This document shows positions 59,171 through 64,000 of a stretch of 64,000 nucleotides of DNA, piece after piece (within the stretch, counting starts at the first letter, position 1; every line of letters begins with the position of its first letter). The notes beneath the pieces are model-generated. The model was given only the letters and a program-made list of their open reading frames with translations. It did not search any database and was not told the origin of the DNA. Both the position numbers and the translations under genes were made by a program. The stretch comes from Fasciola hepatica (taxonomy: Eukaryota; Platyhelminthes; Trematoda; Plagiorchiida; Fasciolidae): contig CANUEZ040000179.1 of assembly GCA_948099385.1 (NCBI GenBank), positions 11,054,001 through 11,118,000 on the forward strand. The letters are read 5' to 3'.

Positions 59171-59327
59171 GTGTTGGATATGTTTTTGTTTTACCATACC
59201 AGTGGCTTTTCCTGATTGATCCGAAAGTGAATTTTGTTTGGTATATTGTAAATCGAGCAATCTGATTGGTGCAAGAGGCTTTATAAACTACCAAATAACT
59301 AACATTAATCGAGATTTCCTTGTTGTA
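59171..59327 (+). repeat. 5' LTR (157 bp)
   Basis: Begins GTGTTGGATATG and ends TTGTTGTA; matched base by base with 63426-63581. The usual TG start is one base in. The primer-binding site was not identified with confidence; TGGTGGCAGCGG at 59377 is a possible but distant candidate. Confidence 0.8.
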
Positions 59328-59363
59328 CGCTGTACCAATATACTGATTCCTTTTCCCAAAGAA

Positions 59364-60040
59364 ATGAATTTCGATATGGTGGCAGCGGAAACTGATGTGA
59401 AAATGTCGATATCGGAGACACGACCACACGATCGGCCGCAGATCCACCCTCAGCGCACTTGGTAACGGGAGACAAGGGTCGATTGGCTGACAAGTGGAGG
59501 TTGTGGCGAACGCAGTATGAAGATTTTCTGACACTGTCGGCGATGGAGTACGAATCAAGGGTTATCCTGCTTGCGTTATTTCGTCACATCACTGAACCGG
59601 CGGCGCTTCGCATCATCACTGGCTTTTCATATGATTCCGATGAGCACAGTGGTGACCAGATGACGGTTATGCTTAAACTCCGGCGATATTGTCTTGGTGA
59701 GTGCGAGGAAACATACGAGCGTTTTGTTTTTAACCAAAGAACAGAGAGGCCTGATTAATCATTTGACTCTTTTGTGTTGTCGTTAACATCATTAGCATCA
59801 TCCTGCAATTTTTGCACCTGTCTAGAAGAAAGCCTCATGCGGGATCGGATAGTGATTGGATTACGCGACTCCGCGGTGATTAAAAGGTTGTTGAAGATTC
59901 CAAAATTATTATTCCAGCAGTATGTAGACATTTGCCAAGGTGAGGAAGCAGCCGAACGACGCATGGAGACGTTGAATACATCAGAATCGCGTGGTCTGTA
60001 CAAAATAGCACCAGAGACACGCATGGTGCCAAAGATGGTG
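59364..60040 (+). pseudogene. gag remnant of the gypsy element
   Basis: The frame from about 59459 has a Trp-rich start (DKWRLWRTQYEDFLTLSAME), then ERFVFNQRTERPD, a TAA stop (59756-59758), then SFDSFVLSLTSLASSCNF, EESLMRDRIVIGLRD and a PKLLFQQYVDICQGEEAAE helix. This order matches gag of Mag-type gypsy elements (YERYxFNQRxQ, FDxFVxxLRxLAxxCxF, LIRDRIVxGIRD, AIEICRxxE). Upstream, 59364 begins with ATG in a different frame. The stop and the frame changes make it non-functional. Confidence 0.7.
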
Positions 60041-60806
60041 TCAGTTTTGTGGCACACTGCACTTCGCGGGAAGAGACAACTGTCCGGCCTGGGGAAAAAC
60101 TTGTGATAGCTGCAAGAAGCGTGGCCATTTCGCATCAAAATGTTTCCTTAAGACAGCAGTGGATAGGAAACAAAACCATCACAGCACAGATCGAGTGAAT
60201 AGGGTGCAGACGCCGGCAAAGCGAAGGAGCGTCTTTGCCAAGATGGTGGTGAACGGAGAAGAGGTGGATTCCCAGTTGGACACTGGAGCATCAGTGAGCA
60301 TTATGCCTATGAACGCCCTGTCTAATATTGCACCGACATCGACACAGAAGAGACTCATTGTGGGGAACGGTGACAAGGTTCATCCAAGGGATGAGGCAAT
60401 GCTGAAAGTCGTCAATCCCCACAACGGACATTCATCACCCACAGACTTTGTTGTGATCGACCAGGGCTATGTTCCTATCCTCAGATGTGAATCTGTCGAA
60501 AATCTTGGTTTGGTGTCATTCTACTATGACTCATTTATTCATCACATATCTGATAATGTCAAACAATACTTGAAAAATGTCTTTGTTTTTGATGAGAAAT
60601 TGGGAAAGCTTCCGGGAGTGGCAACATTAAACGTATATGAATCCGCAGAACCTGTGGCACTACCAACAAGGCGTATTCCATACGCCAATAGAGAACGCTC
60701 TGAGCTTCAGTTGGACATTCTCATATCGAAAGGCGTCCTGGTTATAGTTGATGATCCGGCGTATTGGATGAGTCAAATCGTGATGGTGACGAAAGAATCT
60801 GGGTAA
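60030..60806 (+). pseudogene. CCHC zinc knuckles, protease and start of RT
   Basis: Frame shared with pol. CQFCGTLHFAGRDNCPAWGK followed by TCDSCKKRGHFASKCF gives the double zinc-knuckle arrangement typical of Mag-lineage elements. The aspartic protease motif is SQLDTGASVSIMP (about 60270-60310). The RT N-terminus follows (TRRIPYANRERSELQLDILI) and the frame ends in TAA (60804-60806) just after MVTKESG. Confidence 0.8.
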
Positions 60807-61300
60807 CTTCGCATTTGCATTGATCCCAAACCACTAAACAAAGCACTCAGGCAAGAGCACTTTTCGTTGCCTAATTTTGACGATATTCTTTCTGAGTTAT
60901 CAAGCGCGCATTACGTTACAAAAGTTGATCTGGCTTCAGCGTTTTGGCATTTAGAGATGGATGAAGCCCAGAGTTATTTGACCGCGTCTGGCACACTGTA
61001 TGGGCGTCGCCTTTGGAACCGACTACCTTTCAGCCTGAAGGTATCGAGCGAAATATTCCAGAATAGGGTTCCCTAAACAGTGGACGACTCACCTGGAGTA
61101 CTCTGCGTAGATGATATTCTGATTTTCGGTAATAATATCGAAGAACACAACAGAAGGCTCCATTCTTTTCTAAAACGACGTATCTGTGATGGAATTAAAC
61201 TGAAACGAGACAAGTTGACACTTGGTCAAACAGCAATCAAGTTCCACGGCCACGTTATCACAAGCGCAGGGATCAAACCGGATCCGTAAAACGTAAGCCC
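60807..61300 (+). pseudogene. Reverse transcriptase core remnant
   Basis: In the same frame after the stop: LRICIDPKPLNKALRQEHF, the first catalytic motif KVDLASAFWHLEMDE, then after another stop (61074-61076) the catalytic box LCVDDILIFG, and HGHVITSAGIKPDP before a third stop. The first residue of the usual YVDD box is Cys here. These are fingers and palm of a Ty3/gypsy RT. Confidence 0.8.
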
Positions 61301-61569
61301 GATTGTAGAAATGCTTACGCCAACCGATACCAAAGGCATTTCACGTTTTAACGGGATGATCAGCTGTCTGAGCAGATTATTACAAGAGTTAGCGGAACTG
61401 GTAAGATCGATCCGCCAATTAACATATAAGGGAAAAACATGAATATGGGCAGATTAACAGCAATTAGCATTTGACCACATAAAGCAGCTTATCGTGAGGG
61501 TTCCAGTGTTGGCATATCATAATCACACCTTACCCCTATGCATACGATGTGATAGTAGTCGACATGGCT

Positions 61570-61970
61570 TAGAAGCCGCTCTTTTATAAAATGGACGCCC
61601 GCTTGACTACCGCAGAGGAACAACAACAAGTTGTGAGTATAAATATGCGCAAACAGAAAAAGAGCTACTAGCAATTGTGTACGCTCTGGTGAAGTTCAAC
61701 GATTACGCTTTCAGCCGACCCGCGCACATGTATTCAGATCACAAGCCATGGGTCACGATCGTGGATAAGCTACTACATCGAGTGCCAAGATGGCTTCAGT
61801 CGATGGTAATATATCTCCAAAATTATAACTACAAACTACATTATCAGTCAGGACAACAGATATTCTCAGCTGGCACATTCTCACGAACCACATTGCTGAG
61901 TACGGAAAACGAACGTAAAAATGTAACGCTGAACACTGCATTGGCGGTAACGGATTCTGGATTATCCTAA
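61570..61970 (+). pseudogene. RNase H remnant
   Basis: TEKELLAIVYALVKF followed by YSDHKPW and LLHRVPRWLQSMVIYLQNYN match gypsy RNase H (TEKELLAIVxALxxF, SDHKPL, RxPxRLQRMLLxLQxY). The final LADTLSRA-type box reads SAGTFSRT, so an Asp usually present is Gly. Stops lie upstream and at 61968-61970. Confidence 0.75.
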
Positions 61971-61982
61971 ACCCAGAACGAC

Positions 61983-62830
61983 GTGAAGGCAGATTCGTGT
62001 CTACAATCCCTGAAGGGAGCTGACATCCAAGGTTGGCCGGAGGATAAAAGTACCCTATTGGCAGAAGTGTTACCTCATTCCAAATTTTGTGATGAGCTAA
62101 AAACAGAGGATGAGCTGATTTTTCGGGGTGAGCGTTCGGTGGTTCCACAATCTTTTCGGAAAGACGCTCTGCGTCAGTTACCCCGTTCACTCGCAGATGT
62201 CAATAAATGTATCACCCGAGCCAGAGAAACATACTGCTGGCCAAATATGGCAAAACAGTTTAAACAGATGGTAACAAATTGCGAACCATGCAGACAATTT
62301 GATGAAAAACAAACGAGAGGACCGATGGAGATGCGCCCAATACCTGACCGGCCATGGGAAGGATGGTTACCTAGTGACCGTTGATTACTACAGTGATTTA
62401 TTCGAAATCGACCTTCTGAGAACAGAAACAACTGCAGAAATTATCGACAAACTGCAAGCCAAATTTGCGTGACACAGAATCCCGATTCTAGTGATTTCCA
62501 ATGGTGGTCCTCAGTTTCACTGCACGAAATTCCAGCACTTCTCAGAGATGTGGCACTTCAGCTATCATAGCACCAGTCCTTACCACAGTCAGTCCAACGG
62601 CAAAATAGAGAACGCTGTCAACCAGGTGAAAAAATACTCAAGAAGTGCAAAGCTGATGTCAGCGATCCGTTTATCACTCTGCTTGAGCTTCGAAATATGC
62701 CTTTGGCAACGATGGGAACAAGCCCGACAAAACGCCCATTTGGAAGACGGACAAGGAAGATCCTACCCGTTTGTGCTAGTTTACTGGACGCAGATGTCGT
62801 AGCACCTTCAGTGGTCAAATAGAAACTGAA
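61983..62830 (+). pseudogene. Integrase remnant
   Basis: Zinc region: NKCITRARETYCWPNMAKQF and the CEPC pair, with the HxxxH part decayed (LPRSLAD). The core then moves one frame: VTVDYYSDLFEIDL (first Asp), ISNGGPQFHC and SPYHSQSNGKIENAV (Glu). The second catalytic Asp, in the usual ISDNGPQF, is Asn, and the next Asn is Gly. It returns to the first frame near 62638 (KKCKADVSDPFITLLELRN, SPTKRPFGRR). An in-frame stop precedes HRIPILVIS. Catalytically dead. Confidence 0.75.
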
Positions 62831-63089
62831 AAAGCAATTGGCTGTGCAAAAAAGATTTTACGACCGGTGCAGCAAATTACTGCATCCACTCGAGCCAGGT
62901 AACAGTCTGGATTCAGCGTGGTGAACAAGCTCGTTTTCAGTTATTCGTACTCATACCAATACATAACATTAAATATGACTCAAACCAACAAACGGGATTA
63001 TCATCCAAATTTGTCTGTGCACGTGTGTGTGTGTATGCATGTGAAATTGATCACAGCGAAGAATGTTCGAGTGGTTGCACACGTGTTCG

Positions 63090-63394
63090 GGAACAAGATT
63101 CAATCAACTGAACCGACAGAGAAATCCTGGAAGAAAGGAGAGGTACTATCACGCGTAACAAAGAAATCATACCTAATACGCTCCGGAGATCGCCGGATAA
63201 GGAATAGGGTTCACCTGAGAAAATCTGAAGAAAGTGATGATAAGAAAGAAAAACTATTGGAGGCGATAACAAAGAGGAAGACAAGGAAACCAAAAGTGAT
63301 AAAGAGGCGGATTCAGATAACACTATACAGTCACCCGGCAGACGGGAGCATTCACCATCAAGAAGTCGGAATGGGCAAGGCTACCAGCCGGTAG
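63090..63394 (+). pseudogene. Integrase C-terminal region of the gypsy element
   Basis: In a third frame: SWKKGEVLSRVTKKSYLIRS then RRIRNRVHLRKS, matching the C-terminal integrase box (WxxGxVxxxxxPRSYxVxxxxGxxxRRNRxHLR). A Lys/Arg-rich tail follows. About 170 bp with a (GT)n tract separates it from the rest of integrase, so a small insertion or a frameshift lies between. Confidence 0.65.
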
Positions 63395-63411
63395 TCAAGT
63401 AGAAGTTCCTC

Positions 63412-63425
63412 AAAAGAGGAAGGAT
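63412..63425 (+). other. Polypurine tract
   Basis: AAAAGAGGAAGGA directly precedes the 3' LTR, the expected plus-strand primer site. Confidence 0.7.
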
Positions 63426-63581
63426 GTGTTGGATGTGTTTTGTTTTACCATACCAGTGGCTTTTCCTGATTGATCCGAAGGTGAATTTTGTTTGGTAAAT
63501 TGTAAATCGAGCAATCTGATTGGTGCAAGAGGCTTCATAAACTACCGAATAATTAACAATAATCGAGATTCCCTGTTTGTA
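63426..63581 (+). repeat. 3' LTR (156 bp)
   Basis: Begins GTGTTGGATGTG and ends GTTTGTA. Aligns with the 5' LTR with about ten substitutions and one indel. Confidence 0.8.
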
Positions 63582-63585
63582 AACT

Positions 63586-64000
63586 TTTCCCGGAGAACTG
63601 ACTTTTGACAGTAACCTTCAGCATTCTTTGGGACGTTCGTTCCCAAGTACTGGCTCCGATCAGAGCTTTCAACTTCGACATGGAGCATGTTTCCCTGGGG
63701 TTAGATGGATCAGCCTGCATATGTCCGACTTCGGTAGTTTTTTGGCGACCCATTCGCTTCTCGGGCGTATATTGCTCCTCACATACCAGAAACCTTCGAG
63801 TGGCATTTGTCGATCTCATGCAAACTGGGTCTCGTTTGTTAGAACGCGAATATTTTGTCCTACTCAAAATCTGTTGGTTTATTTTCGTGTGGCGTTGTGT
63901 AGAAAAAATTCGGTGTGCGCTGCGTAAACTATATACGTGCAACCAACGCGAACGAAGGTCACCTAGGTCACGGACTCCAATGCACATGAATCACGTGATT
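63586..64000 (-). other. Unidentified minus-strand ORF at the gypsy insertion point
   Basis: A minus frame runs from 63987 into the 3' LTR (63553) and contains a basic, protein-like stretch (SKLKALIGASTWERTSQRML). If the LTR element and one AACT copy are removed, the frame continues for about 20 more codons on the far side (59166 downward) before a stop. No family recognised. It may be an older repeat or gene into which the gypsy element inserted. Confidence 0.3.

Larger units (their letters stand above)
59171..63581 (+). mobile_element. Degenerate gypsy (Mag-like) LTR retrotransposon
   Basis: 4.4-kb element with two near-identical short LTRs, a polypurine tract before the 3' LTR, and remnants in the order gag, CCHC, protease, RT, RNase H, integrase, which is the gypsy order. 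The 4 bp AACT flank both ends (59167-59170 and 63582-63585) and may be the target duplication. LTRs differ at about 10 of 156 positions plus one indel. Pol is mostly in one frame but carries several stops; the integrase core and C-terminus are shifted. It cannot make its proteins. Such elements move by reverse transcription of their RNA in cytoplasmic particles followed by integration. Confidence 0.85.

Noticed and set aside
59154..59558. 134-codon minus-strand gene across the 5' LTR
   Set aside because: It is the antisense shadow of the LTR and gag region.
1..64000. CRISPR array, bacterial operon, plasmid or phage content
   Set aside because: No regularly spaced direct repeats, no closely packed genes and no ribosome-binding-site pattern. 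Composition and repeats are eukaryotic.

Overview
The window looks like nuclear DNA of a metazoan with large, repeat-filled introns. A parasitic flatworm (trematode fluke) is the best guess. There is no bacterial gene organisation, no long uninterrupted ORF, many tRNA-derived SINE copies, several 5'-truncated pieces of non-LTR reverse transcriptases, Tc1/mariner relics, a gypsy-type LTR element and long (TA)n, (CT)n and (CA)n tracts. The flatworm assignment rests on the look of the LINE C-terminal motifs and overall composition; it is inference, not a database result.

Host gene. The most interesting protein-coding signal is a series of short minus-strand exons between about 38.8 and 7.6 kb, each with a plausible acceptor and a GTAAGT, GTGAGC or similar donor. 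In 5' to 3' order they are: a short exon (38788-38671), a discoidin-like exon (about 37845-37690), the C-terminal half of a CUB domain (33926-33486), a complete sushi/CCP-like module (16245-15964), and two exons of unknown fold (12036-11842, 7908-7675). The last four are each open end to end and can be read as symmetrical phase 1-1 exons, as expected of shuffled extracellular modules. I infer one large secreted or receptor-type CUB/sushi gene, split by introns of 3.7 to 17 kb full of transposable elements. Neither the first nor the last exon is certain.

Mobile DNA. 59.17-63.58 kb is a degenerate gypsy/Mag-like LTR retrotransposon with 157/156-bp LTRs, a polypurine tract, and gag, CCHC, protease, RT, RNase H and integrase remnants interrupted by stops and frameshifts. 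20.65-24.58 kb is a large inverted repeat: 627-bp arms, equal in length and with no mismatch that I could see, around an old 2.7-kb core holding a mariner/IS630-type transposase relic and a LINE piece. A second Tc1-like relic lies at 29.58-29.91 kb (minus). LINE 3' fragments are at about 9.4, 13.4, 15.1, 22.9, 31.4, 50.9 and 56.3 kb. tRNA-derived SINEs of several families recur throughout, some next to (TA)n tracts.

Other. Weaker coding-like signals on both strands (about 0.3-1.0, 25.6-25.9, 35.2-35.4, 36.9-37.1, 40.4, 43.5-44.3 and 47.5 kb) are listed with low confidence. Large stretches hold nothing I can identify and are marked so.
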